Source: Phaseolus vulgaris
Taxonomy: Eukaryota > Streptophyta > Magnoliopsida > Fabales > Fabaceae
Assembly (NCBI RefSeq): GCF_000499845.2
Contig: NC_023756.2
Coordinates: 1,952,447-2,016,446 of the forward strand
Length of the DNA stretch: 64,000 bases
Direction of reading: 5' to 3'
The position numbers and the translations under genes were made by a program. A model generated the notes under the pieces. The model did no database searches and had not been told where the DNA came from. It was given only the letters and a program-made list of their open reading frames with translations. Below, piece after piece: positions 48,059-60,197 of this stretch (the first letter of the stretch is position 1; every line of letters starts with the position of its first letter).

Positions 48059-49753
48059 ATAATTCAACTATAGATTGAAAATTAACACCTATCACTCACA
48101 TGGTAAATATATAGTTTCATTAACTTTTTATAAATTTGAAATAAAATAATTTTAATTTTAACATATTTTTTTGTTGTAAATTTAAGGTGAAGGTAAATAT
48201 AAAAAAGACATAAAAAAGCAAAGAGTTTTGCAATGGAGAGCATGTGAGGTAGCTAGCAAAATTGATGAGTAATTAAGTGGGTTATTAGCCACAAAATATG
48301 TGTCGTTTTGGGATATGTTTAGTTATGTGACATGTGAGTGGTAATTAAGAACCCTAAATAAAGTAGACACTCCAAAGTTCAATAGTTTTATAGCCACTAA
48401 TTCCATGTTATACTCTTCTTTTTCAAGCCTTTAACGTTTAAGAAAGGAATCAACAACATTTCCTACTAAAGGAACCACTCTTCCTACACTCTTCTTCTTT
48501 TATGGGAATTCGAATCTTAATGCACACATCAACACACTTTGGACCATTCACAACATCATCAATAACTACTTAATAATTTTAATAAATAAGATTCAAAAAT
48601 TCCTCAAATATTTTATATACTCTTTTTGATAAAAAAAAATTATTTTTTCTAATTTTGAGTTTGAGTTTGTAAGTAAAAATATCTAATTTATGTAAATAGG
48701 ATTAAAACATCCTAAAATACTTTATATTTATTGCTGATAAAAAATTTTATTTATTTAAATCTGAACTCGAGTTTGTAGCTAAAAAATAGAAGAGAGTTGA
48801 ACAAAATTCATTCATAGAAATTTTACCCAAAATAAAATAATTTTTTTTAATAAATTATGTATAATTGAAATAAAATAAAAAACTACATTAAAGAACTTTT
48901 ATAAATTAGTTTGTATATATGATTTTTTAATAGGAGAAAATTATCCAAACATATTTTTGTATTAAAAATAGCTAGTTAGATTTTTCGATAGAGATTAGTT
49001 TTAAGTAAAATTTCATGATGAAGTTTGTAGATAATAAAAAAAATCTATTAAAAACAGTCAAATAATTTTTTTTATAATGATTAGTCATAAATAAAGTTGG
49101 TAAGCACTTCACAGTAGTAATAACAATAGTTTATTATTATTATTATTAATGAATGTTTTCAGTTTTATTCTGTAATTTCCATAATAAGCAAAACTCGATT
49201 TTCTCTTGTTAAAACTGGTATTTTTTTTTTCAGAATTGTGTATTTAATAAATAATGTTATTTTTTTTTGTAACATAAAGTGTATATATTAAAAGTATTGA
49301 TTATATAAGAAGATGGTAAGAGATGGATAACATGATGCATGTGGAGTGTGTTGAATGATGTCAATTTTTGTGTGGTGAATATATGAAAAGCCATAACATG
49401 ATTTGCCAAAGTAGCAATGCTTTTATGCAACTTTCCTTAGTGTCTGAACTGAAAAATGCTAGTTGGTGAGAAAAAATTAAGGAAGAAGACCAATTGATTT
49501 GATCACATAATGTTCACTTCCTTCAAGTTAGGAATTGGTCACTTTAAATAAAGACTCTATTATTTTAGTCTAAACCATCCATCATGATGCAATCTCCTTC
49601 TATTACCCTAACATACTTATTCTACCTCTACTCTAAATTGGACATATTATCATTTTCATATTTCTCCACTATTTTACTTTCATCTAATCCTTCATTTTTC
49701 ATATCTTTGTTTTTTTCCCCTTGTTAAATTATTTTTTAATGTAGCTTAAATTA

Positions 49754-49998
49754 ATATAGTGTTTCGTATCAAAGTAAACCTAAAATTTAGTCGTATTTAT
49801 TATATTAGACATCATCATTATCAAACTTGACATCTCAGTTAGGTTAACACTTTTAAGTACCAACAATCATCTGCCACTTAATATATTGTTTTGCATCACA
49901 GTAAATCTAAAATTTAGTCTTATCATGTTAGACATCACTATGAAACTTGACGTCTCAGCTACACTGACACTTCAAGTACCAACAATCATCTGTCACTA
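49754..49998 (+). repeat. Tandem duplication, about 122 bp unit
   Basis: Copy 1 is about 49754-49878 and copy 2 about 49879-49998. Both contain CTAAAATTTAGTC, TTAGACATCA, AAACTTGAC(A/G)TCTCAG and AAGTACCAACAATCATCTG in the same order, with scattered differences and a small length change. Confidence 0.75.
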
Positions 49999-50086
49999 CA
50001 TAAAAGAAGAAAAGTAATCATATTAGTTTTTATCCTTCTAAATATTATATATATATATATATATGGTTTTATTAATAATGATAAAA

Positions 50087-50511
50087 CACTAAAAAAATAT
50101 ATTAAATAGAAATTAATTATAGATATAAAATTAATTAATTACTAATATGACTAAATTAGAGATCATTTTATAAACTAAAATTTGTTTGGTATTTAAAGTA
50201 GTTTTTGTTATTGATAAAAAATTATAAAATAGTTTCTAAATTGATATTTAATCATTAGTTATAGACTACTTTGTATTCTAAATTAGTCTTTTAAAGACGA
50301 ATTTAAAATATAAAATATTAGTAACTAAAATCTTGGTGGTTAATTTATATATCAATTTAGAAATTACTTTATAATTTTTATTGGTAACAGAAACCATTTT
50401 AGATACCTATAGTTTTTGTAATCCCTAAAATAATATATAACTTAATCAGTACAGTGATTAATTATTATTTTTATTTCTAAATATTGTTATTATTTAATAA
50501 TTTTTTTTAAT
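50087..50511. repeat. CACTA-MITE family copy with eroded right end
   Basis: Left end CACTAAAAAAAT with the shared TTAAATAGAAATTAATT block. The body matches the family but includes extra sequence around 50250-50320. The right terminus has lost TAGTG. Confidence 0.5.
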
Positions 50512-52952
50512 GAAATAGGTGGATAACAACATGTGAACTTTATAACTATTAATAGAGACTAAGTGTGCATGAGAAGTACAACTGATGGAACGTCTTATAC
50601 TTAAAATGAATTCTTTTAATTGATTAGATATTTAATTCTGAGAAAAAAATTATTAGACATTTAAAATAAAATTAATTATGTATTAGATATTTAAAAGCTA
50701 TTTAAGTTTTAAAAATAATTTTAATTAAAGTTACAACTTACACTATGATAAAACTATCTCTGTGTAAGTTTTTCATTTACTATTATTAAATACTTAAAAG
50801 AATATGTTCAAATTTTAGAGGACGTAAAAGAATATGTTTTTTTTGGAAATGTATTTAATATTTAACTTTTTTATAGTAATGTAAAACGTATTTTACCTAA
50901 TTAATAATTTAGGTCTATAATTCAATTGAATAAAAAAACAAGATGTGCAAAAGTAAGAAGTTAAGTTGAATTTTGGGTTTTTAAAAATAAAGAGACTAAA
51001 ATTTCAAAGAAATTATAAAGACCAAAATAGCATATAGAGAACTAAAAGAAAACCAAAACTTACTAAAAAAAAACTATGGATTACCTGTAAGCAATCCTAG
51101 CCACATTTTATAATTGCATTTGATATTTTGCTTAATTTCCTTCTATACTTTTAAAAACAAAATAAAAGTATTTTCTTTATAAAGTTTAGAGGTTTATCCA
51201 ACAATGTTTTTTTTATGAGACAAGATTTAAGGATTACTTTAACCCTTTACAAGAAACTACACAAAGTAGTTTCACAAAATTTCTACATAAAAACCAACAA
51301 GATTCATTATGATTTAAAGAAACAAACTCTCAAAAACTAGATGCACATGAGTGAAATGTCACTCGAACCCAGAACTAGCCGGTTCTTTCAAAATGCATTG
51401 AAGCGTAACAATTGACTAAACATATAAGGGTAAAAACACTAGTTCGATGTGAACCGCAAGAATTGTACTAAATTGAGGCATGTGTATCAAACATAAAAAC
51501 CATGACAAAAAAAAAAATATATGGAAATCCTTTACTCCATTTAACATAGTGCATTGTGTCTTATGTCAAAAAATCACTATATTCATGGAGCAATATAATA
51601 GAAAAAATACATACTAATAAAACATTAATAAAATTTTGAAATAAAAATTAAAATAAATAAATATTTATTTTTGCTTAAATCAAAGTATCCAAAAGTAAAA
51701 TAAATAATAAAAAAGTTAAATTAACCTTAATTTCCACACAAATCACTACTTAAACTTCTCATATCACACAAAATATAACCACTTAAATAACATCTTATAA
51801 ATAGCAACACGTATAAATTCATCAATGGAGATTTTTCAAAACAAAAATTATCACATTAACATATTTATCAATTGAAAATTGTTTTAATATGTTAATATAG
51901 TTTCACATATTTTGAAATTGATTTCAAAGATAATTTATATTTTTTTTTCACATAACTTACTTAGACGTGTTTTAAAAATAAAATCATACCAGAATAATAA
52001 TTAAAAAACAGAAAATACTTTAAATAAGTGATATTAAAATCCTTAAATCACATCTAATATAATATAATCTCCTATTCACAATTCTAATAAGCATTTAAAC
52101 ATAGAAATTCTCCCATAATGGAGATCAAAATCTACATCATCATTATTTCTTGACCAATGTTAATAAAAGTTTTATCACCAAACATTAAAAAGGTTATTTA
52201 ACGGATAGCAACTATAATTTTTACCAACGTTAATGAAATTATTTTTCAAATGATTTAAGTAAGTTTTTTTTAAGTCAACTTTGATATAATTATTTTCTAA
52301 TTGATAAGGTTGGGAATTTAAGTCAAATTTATTTATCAATTTATGTTTGTCTTCAACCAATTTTTATTTATTAAAGTTTGTAATGATTATTTTTTGTTGC
52401 TATCTAAAGATTGAATAGTAATTTTCATATTTGGTATTTTTTATACTAGTAGTAATTGGAATACTTTAATAATTTAAGTAAACTTTGTTTAAATTGTCCC
52501 TTGTATGTGTGAGATATAAAAGGTTCACATTTATAATTTTATCCAAAAAACACAAATCCACACTCACATGGGTTACGGGATACACAAGTGATTTGTAAAC
52601 TTTTATTCAAATATTCAACTATAATTATTATTGATAAGTTTGTAAGAAGGTTTTACATTTTGAATAATTAAATTTCCTCATATAGAATGTGTCTATAATA
52701 GGATATCTAAGATATTAAATTTGTAGTAATTAAAATTAAATCTAAGTTTAAGAAGCACCACTCTTATATAAAGTTCTTAGTCTTTTTCTTTCTTATCATT
52801 TCTTTTTTTTTTCTTTGTAGTTTATTGGATCACAAAATTAATCTTAACTTATATTGTCTAATTCTAAATCAAATATTACAATAAATTATTTCATTTTTTA
52901 TTTAAACATCAATTCATTTTGTTGACATATTTTTTTATAGGAAAAATATGTC

Positions 52953-53380
52953 CATTATAAGAAAATAATTGAATAGTAACGGATTTAAAGACAAAAAATA
53001 ATTAGTCATTATATTGACTAAGTTAGATATTATTTTATAAACTAAAAAATTATTGGTATCTAAAGTAGTTTATATTAATAATAAAAGTTTATAAAATAGT
53101 TTCTAAATTGATTTTAATATTACCTACCAATGTTTTGACCAACTAACGACTTTACATTGCAGATTAGTCATTAATTTAATTAAATACTAATTTATAATCT
53201 AAAGTAGTTAGTATTTAAAATCATGGTAGTTAATATTAGATATATATTTAGAAACTATTTTATAACTTTTTATTAATAGTAGAAACTATTCTAGATACTA
53301 ATAGTTTTTAGTTTATCAAATAATATCTAACTTAGTCAATATAATGACTAATTATTGTTTGTCTCTAAATTAAAAATGTG
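52953..53380. repeat. CACTA-MITE family copy with eroded ends
   Basis: Opens CATTATAAGAAAATAATT, a decayed form of the family terminus. It contains both inverse-complementary arms, with TTGACTAAGTTAGATATTAT in the left arm and its complement-like form near 53310. The centre carries extra sequence relative to the 27183 copy. Confidence 0.5.
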
Positions 53381-53792
53381 TAACTTTGTTACCCTTATTT
53401 AGAGTGAGGATCCCATATATATGACTTAGTCATAATTATATTATTTATATATACCCACCTAAAACCAACCTTCCTAAATATGATTTACTCGACTAATCAA
53501 ACTTATGTCTACACTAACGATTTTACACATAGCTAGACCTTCATTTGTGCCACACAAAATACATCTTTGGTGTCATCCTTGCCATTTTGAAAGATGATTA
53601 GGTTTCTTTGATTCTACTATGTCCATAAGACAACCATCCACATGCATTTCCATATCAAAATACCTTTCATGCTTTATTGTGGAATACAAAATTGATTAAA
53701 ATGTATCTTTGCTTGACTATGTAAGACATTATTGTGTCCACTCACCTATTACACACATACCACACTTGATAAGCTATGTTGCATACAAAAAA

Positions 53793-54159
53793 GGCTTAAT
53801 TTCCCTCCAAGTCTCTGTATTAAGGCCTAAAAATCAATTTCATCTCCCAAATTTAAAAAGTTCAACGTCGTCCAATTTTTTTTTAAGTTCAATTTGATCC
53901 CAACTTTTTTTCAAAAAATTGAGAGTGGTCATAAATTTTTTAAAACAATTCAATGTGGTTGTCCCAATTTTTTTTAAATGATTCAATGTGGTAACAATAC
54001 ATATAATTCAATGCAGTGACAAAATCGCTAAGGTAAATCTGTTTTAATAAGGATAATCTAACAAAAGGAACACGATTGAATCGTTTTAAAAAAATTGTGA
54101 CCATATTGAACTTTTTAAAAATCTTGGGACTTAATATAAGGATTAAAGGGGTAATTAAG
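53793..54159. mobile_element. Mutator-like MITE inserted in the LINE, with target duplication
   Basis: A 367 bp element has termini GGCTTAATTTCCCT and GGGGTAATTAAG, approximate inverted repeats. It is bounded by CATACAAAAAA on both sides (53782-53792 and 54160-54170). A 10-11 bp duplication fits the 9-11 bp range of Mutator-like elements. Removing the element with one duplication joins LINE reading frame (…NHLFF|CMQHS…), so it inserted into the LINE. No coding capacity. Confidence 0.75.
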
Positions 54160-54569
54160 CATACAAAAAAACAAGTGATTAATTGTTTTTTCGTACTCCT
54201 CGCACATAGGGCACAAGTTGTCTCCCTGGATTACTTCCCTTTTGGCTAGGTTGTCTTTAGTGGCTACACTATTGATGAGCACACACAAATTAAAATGTTA
54301 TGTACTAACTAGAGTTTTAGTTTTCTAGATGTAGCAAAATGTATCTTCCATCTCCCTTACAATCCTATTTTCTATCAGCTTGTATGTCGATTTGACTATA
54401 AATGCAAGTATTTCACTAACTTTCCATACCCATATATCTTCCTTATCCTTATCCAACCCGCTCCTAAGCTCCTCCATCAAATTATATACTCGCTACTTTT
54501 TTCATTCAAATCATTCTCTCCTCCATGTAATTCGTCATTCTTAGTAATTGTTATTCCATTATCATGCCT

Positions 54570-55366
54570 CACTAACCTTTATGTTGTGTTTGTTTTTGGG
54601 CGAAGAAATGCAAGCTTCTACTGCACAGGTAAAACACGAAAATCAAGACACTGAAAGCTACAAAAATGCTAAAAACGAAGACATCTATAGCTTCTAAACT
54701 TTCTTCGCAGTTTAGAGAAGATTAGCGAAGAAAGTTACATATATAAATATTTATATAATTAATTATTTGTAAATTACTTTGTTATCCTTTTTATTTTAAA
54801 CTCAAAATATTTTTACTTTCATTTAAAATAGAATTACAAATATAAATAAAATAATTAATCATATTATATATATACAATAAATTATAAATATAAATAAATA
54901 ACAATAAATATATTTTTAATAATAAAGAACTAAATTTAAATAATAATTATACTAATTATAAAAAATAAAGTTAAAGATAATAATTTAATTTAATTTAAAA
55001 ACAATTTTTTATTAAATATTTAAATATTTTTTTATCAAATTTACATTATTTTATATTTTTTTCTAAATTAGTTCTAATATATTACCAAAAATTAATTTAA
55101 ATTTATAAAAAAATATCTCATATTTTATTATTTAAATATTTCTAAAGATATGGGTAAATTTGTAAATCTACACTTTACACATTTAAAAAAAAATTAAAAA
55201 TACCCTTATAACTATCATATCATTCACCAAGTTCAATAAACTTTTCTCACAAATCCACTCTAACATACCTTAATCCAAACAACATCTCTTTCTTCACACT
55301 TTCCCCTCAAATCACTACAAATCCACTCCATCAAATCCTCTCCCCAATCCAAACACACCCTTAGTG
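54570..55366. mobile_element. AT-rich MITE-like element nested in the LINE
   Basis: About 797 bp of very AT-rich sequence interrupts the LINE between the FWKDKWLG and STYKLIEN regions. The left end reads CACTAACC...GTGTTTGTTTTTGGG. The right end, inverse-complemented, reads CACTAAGGGTGTGTTTGGATTGGG, so the ends are imperfect inverted repeats. A clean target duplication was not found. Superfamily uncertain (hAT-like or CACTA-like). Confidence 0.5.
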
Positions 55367-56771
55367 ATTTATTGACCATATTCCCAATAATTCTAGGAAA
55401 TCTTTGAAAAGATGCGTCTCACCAAGCCACTTGTCTTTCCAAAAACTTATGTTTTTTTTCCATTTCTCATTGTTTAAGTTGTGTCTTCATCAAACCACTC
55501 ATTGTCATTAATAAGCCTACATACCTCTTTTATATGCTTCCACCATCTAGATTTGTTCCTATTACTCATATCGCTCATGTTTCTCCAGTTGTCATATTTG
55601 GATTCAATCACCTCTTTCCATAACCCCTTTGTTTCTTAACTTAATCTTGATTTTCACTTATATAACAATGTCATATTGAATAATTTTAAGTTTTTTACCG
55701 TAAGGTCTCCCACTTCTTTATTTTTATAGATATCATTCCACTTGACTCACACGGTGTTTCTTGTATTACTCCTCCAAACTCACATAAAATTACTTTGGAT
55801 TCTTCTTAATTGTTTTACCACCTTTGTTGGGATCTTAAATAATGATAGGTAGAAGAGAGATAAAGTAGTTAATATAAATTTGATCACACATACATTTTCC
55901 AAAAAAGATTGATGTTTCTCTTTCCATGTTGACATTTTCTCCCTAAACTTATCCACAACAGGTTGCAAAAATCACACCCTTTTTGGATCCCTCCCCCATT
56001 CATCTACTCTAATGCCACCAATTTTTGGTTTTGTAGAGGTTAATCCTTAGTACAATCAATTCAAAACATCTAAGAATACTTTTAATAGTTATAACATTTT
56101 GTATATGTTCTTCACATAAGAATAATATATCATTTGTAATAATTTACCCCTTTGCTTCCCACTTTAATCCCTAAAAAATTCCTTGAACATCATCTCTCTT
56201 ACTACTCCAATCCAACTAGTCTTTCTATCACTATTTAAAAAAGAATGGTGTCAATAGATTTCTTGTCTTAGTCCTTCTAAGGATTTCAACTCCTTCGTAG
56301 GACTACCATTTATCAAAATAATAAATAATAAAATTTATATTTATACCAAAAAATTAGATTAAACTAATCTTATTCTTAATATTTATGGGATGTTATTCTA
56401 ATTTGTAAATTTTACCGACTAAAAGTTTAGATCAAATAGAAATATAGGTTAATGTGATTCCCCAATCCCACAAATTAACACTCTTTCTACCTATATCAAT
56501 GTACATTATTAATCATTAACTTACATTTTTTTAATATAACCAATACTTAAATTCTTAATAAAACATTTCCGATTTAACTTAATTAATAACATAAAGAACT
56601 GTTTAATGTATTATTAGTTAAACATCGCCCTTCATAATATATTAAAAATTAAAAGTAGGTTATAAAAATAATTTGCATGTAATTACTTTATTTTTATCAA
56701 ATACTAACCATATTACATAATTGAATTACATATTAAAAAACAATTTTAATTAAGATATTTTTTATTATTTT

Positions 56772-57008
56772 CACTACAAGATAATCTATTAAATAGAAAT
56801 TAATTTTAGATTAAAAAATAATAATTAGTTACTATATAGATTCTAAAGTTGGTAGTCAAAATCTTGATAGCAAATTAGATACCAATTTAGAAACTAGTTT
56901 ATAAATTTTATTAAATAATAGAAACTATTTTATTTAGTCTAATTTAGTCAATATGACTAACTATTTTTAGTTTTTAAAATTTATTTCTATTTAATACTTT
57001 TGTGTGTA
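56772..57008. repeat. CACTA-MITE family copy, internally deleted
   Basis: Left terminus CACTACAAGATAAT followed by the shared TATTAAATAGAAATTAATTT block. Part of the left arm is missing, and the right end (ACTTTTGTGTG) is decayed. It lies about 700 bp upstream of the MYB gene. Confidence 0.55.
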
Positions 57009-57446
57009 AAAAAAAAAGTTTAAAAATTAGGTAATACTTATAAAATGTTACTTAGTAATTTGAAAATAACAATTATTTTAAAGAATGTAATAAAACAAAA
57101 GATATTTATAGAACTTAACACATATTTAACCTCCTATCATACTTACTTTTTTCTTGCACTTGGTCTCTCTCTCTATATTTTAAATAGGTCTATAAATAAT
57201 TTTTCACACTTTAAAGGAGGTGAAGGTTACCTTCTTCCATTATCCAAGAAGACTTGTGATACTTGAAGTACATGTTTCAATTCCTTTCCTCTTTTGAAAA
57301 AATGTACAACACACACACACCACATGCTTTCTGATGCATATGCTTTTGTATCTAATTACTCTCTAATAACTTACACTTTAATCATCTCACAAAAACAAAA
57401 AAGAAATAGCCATGCTTTCAAAATAAAACATTAATTTTTTTATCAG

Positions 57447-57450
<4 letters not shown>

Positions 57451-57487
<37 letters not shown>
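57451..57487. repeat. TA dinucleotide microsatellite upstream of MYB
   Basis: A TA run of about 36 bp lies about 140 bp upstream of the inferred MYB TATA-like box. Similar TA runs occur inside MYB intron 2 (59447-59469 and 60157-60191). Confidence 0.9.
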
Positions 57488-57491
<4 letters not shown>

Positions 57492-57624
57492 TAACTATAA
57501 TTATATTGTGATATTCAAGCATGCATGGTGATGTGATGAACATAGTTAGGCCGTGAAAACCTAGTGTTATTACAAACGACAATGCATTATATTGTAATAA
57601 ATAATCTTATATTTAATTATCCTC

Positions 57625-57632
57625 TATTTAAA
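57625..57632 (+). promoter_or_regulatory. TATA-like box of the MYB gene
   Basis: TATTTAAA followed about 30-35 bases later by the start of a CTT-rich leader. If used, transcription would begin near 57655-57665, which removes the ATG at 57649 and supports the start at 57727. Confidence 0.45.
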
Positions 57633-57726
57633 CCCTCCAACACTCATTATGATTTCCACGTCTTCTTCTTCTTCTTCTTTTTCTTCTTCTTCTTTCTCTC
57701 TCTCTTATGTTCATATGTACAAAATA

Positions 57727-60153
57727 ATGGACAAAAAACCATGCAACTCATCATCATCTCATGATCCTGAAGTGAGAAAGGGACCATGGACCATGGAAGA
57801 AGACTTGATCTTGATCAACTATATTGCCAACCATGGTGAAGGTGTTTGGAACTCTCTAGCAAAAGCTTCTGGTAAAAAACATGTTAATTAATTAATTATT
57901 ATTATTTTTTTGCATAAACCCTAGCTATAGTGTGATACTCATTGGTTATTGTATTCATCATGTTGATGTGTAAAAAATAATTGTGTAGGTCTTAAACGAA
58001 CTGGGAAAAGTTGTCGACTTCGTTGGCTAAACTATCTTCGTCCTGATGTTAGAAGAGGGAACATTACAACTGAAGAACAGCTTTTGATCTTTGAGCTTCA
58101 TGCAAAGTGGGGCAATAGGTGAATATATATATACATATATACAATAAAGTGCTTATTCTCAAGCTTTCTATATATGAATCTTAAGAAAGGTATGCTATTT
58201 TGATTCCAAAAATTAAATTTTATTCTCCACCTTTCAACTCCTACAATTAAAAGATAGAAGAATTTGTTGACAATTATATTCAAAATGTTATAAAAACTTT
58301 CAGATTAAATATTATTATACAACTTGAAATATCGGTTATACTAATATATAAGGATTGTTCTATAAATAAAAAGTAAAACCTAGATGATTTTCAAGCACTT
58401 GAAAGTGTTCTTAGCATTTTTTTTTCTATAATATGAAAATAATATATAGTTTTTAAAAGCATGTAAGAGGAAGAAGCCAAGAAAAAATGGCAACACATGG
58501 GGAGTTTTGTAAAACTTAGGGTAAAAAATATTGTAAATGGGTTCTCATAAAGTTTTTCGAATCCTCAAAATGAGATTTTAGTCATATGTGAAAGAAAATA
58601 GTTTTTTTTTTCTTTAAAGATGCATTTTTCTTATATATACACCATGACCCACATGCATGCATATGTTTGGGAGGTGAGGGGATTTTTGAGATCTTGAAGA
58701 AGAAGAGAATGAAGTTTTTACTTCAAAAAGTAATTTAAGTAAAAGTTATTGTTTATCATTATTTTTTTACTTCTTAATTTAACTTTCAAAGATATATTAC
58801 TCATTACAATTATTAAAGTTCCTCTTCCTTTTTACCTTTGATTTTCATTTCATCTTTAGTATAACTTATAAAAAATTTAAGAATAAGAAGTATAAGGAAT
58901 TTGATGTTAAGACTGCAATAGTTAAGATATATGTAGGAATGAATAAAAATGACGAACTCCTAAATCAATTTATTATATACAATTTTAAAAATAAAACAAA
59001 AAAGTGAAACAACTTTAGAAGGAGAAGAAGTATAAGGAATAAATGACACAGTACGCTAAAAAAACCTGTTACTGTTCTTAAACAAAAATATACAAACAGG
59101 GATAGATGGGGTGCCTCAATAAAATATAATTTAGGTTTAATTATTCATGTAATTTATGAAAAAACTTTACCTTTTAGGTATAATAAAAGTATATATTTTA
59201 ATTCTTTACACTTTTTTTTTCCATTTCTACGAATCTATACCATAAAGACTAAAAAGATATTAAAAATATATTGGTGAAAAAAAGTAAAAGTTAAAAGTGT
59301 TTGATTGAAAAAAAAATGAAGAAAAATTAATAAAAATATATAGAAAACCATTAGAGTAAACACTATCATTTTTACTTTGTTTTTCTTCTTCACATCAAAT
59401 CATTTTCAAGGACCCTTCTTCCTAATTCCACCTGTCACTAAGTTATATATATATATATATATATATATTAGGGTGAGTTCATGGAAGTTGGGCACATGCA
59501 ATAGTACTGTAGAGGACATAAGACAAAAAAATTAAATGAATTTTGTACCTTATAAGAATTTTGTAGGTCTCTTTTTATTCTAAAACAATAAACATTTGCA
59601 TAAAAAATATATTTTAAAATATTTATTGTAAAATAAAAGAGTGAGTGAAAAATTTTAGAAAATATAGAGAAAAAATAACCTAAAAAACTTGGATAATGCA
59701 CAACTAAACCCATCCAAGAAATAATAAAAAAAAAACCTAAACTATTTGAGAAAGAAAAGACATAAATGTTATCCCTTGTAGCTGGGATAACAAAGAGGCC
59801 ACAGATTTTGGACACGTGGCTTTTCTTGAGCAAAGAAATATGAAGAAATATAAGTTTTTAGATAAAAATACGAAAAGGTTTACACCAAATCTTAGGTAGC
59901 AGTACTTTTTGTTTGGTAGGAAAAGACAACTAGAATTGATTAATAACTGGTGAATGAAAATATAGGAGAAATACAGAAAAATTTTCAAAAGTTTTTTTAT
60001 TGAAAAAAAATAAAAATTAATGAAAAAGTGGTAATTAAATCTACCCTTTTTTATTTTATTTTTCATTTAACCATACTGCCACCATGATTTATATTTTCTT
60101 TCTACTGAAGAGGGTATTAGAGGGAAAAAATAAAAAAATGAAAGTGTCACAAA

Positions 60154-60197
<44 letters not shown>

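Larger units (their letters stand above)
40900..53500. other. Gene desert: AT-rich intergenic DNA
   Basis: After the ARF 3'UTR (to roughly 40850) there is no supported gene up to the LINE at 53510. Contents recognised: CACTA-MITE relatives (45090, 47845, 50087, 52953), TA microsatellites (46655-46672, 46735-46753, 50047-50063), a CCCGTTGAC-type dispersed repeat near 46040-46170, a coding-like patch at 47341-47726 and a tandem duplication at 49754-49998. The rest is low-complexity AT-rich sequence in which I see nothing. Confidence 0.5.
53510..56290 (-). mobile_element. Decayed LINE (non-LTR retrotransposon) remnant, 3' half
   Basis: On the minus strand, several fragments in the right order match plant LINE ORF2. 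The reverse-transcriptase end is near 56000-56130 (RCFELIVL, KTKIGGIRV). Next come STWKEKHQSF and LFYLSLFKIP at 55790-55935. LWKEVIESKYDNW and WWKHIKEVC are at about 55500-55620, and SFWKDKWLGETHLF at about 55380-55440. STYKLIEN is near 54380, and the zinc-knuckle zf-RVT region NSVATKDNLAKREV...CPMCEEYEKT is at about 54185-54280. NQRNLIIFQNGKDDTKDVF closes it at about 53560-53620. Stop codons and shifts interrupt the frame, so it is inactive. Two later insertions split it (53793-54159 and about 54570-55366). The 5' half, including the endonuclease, is missing or outside what I can recognise. Confidence 0.85.
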
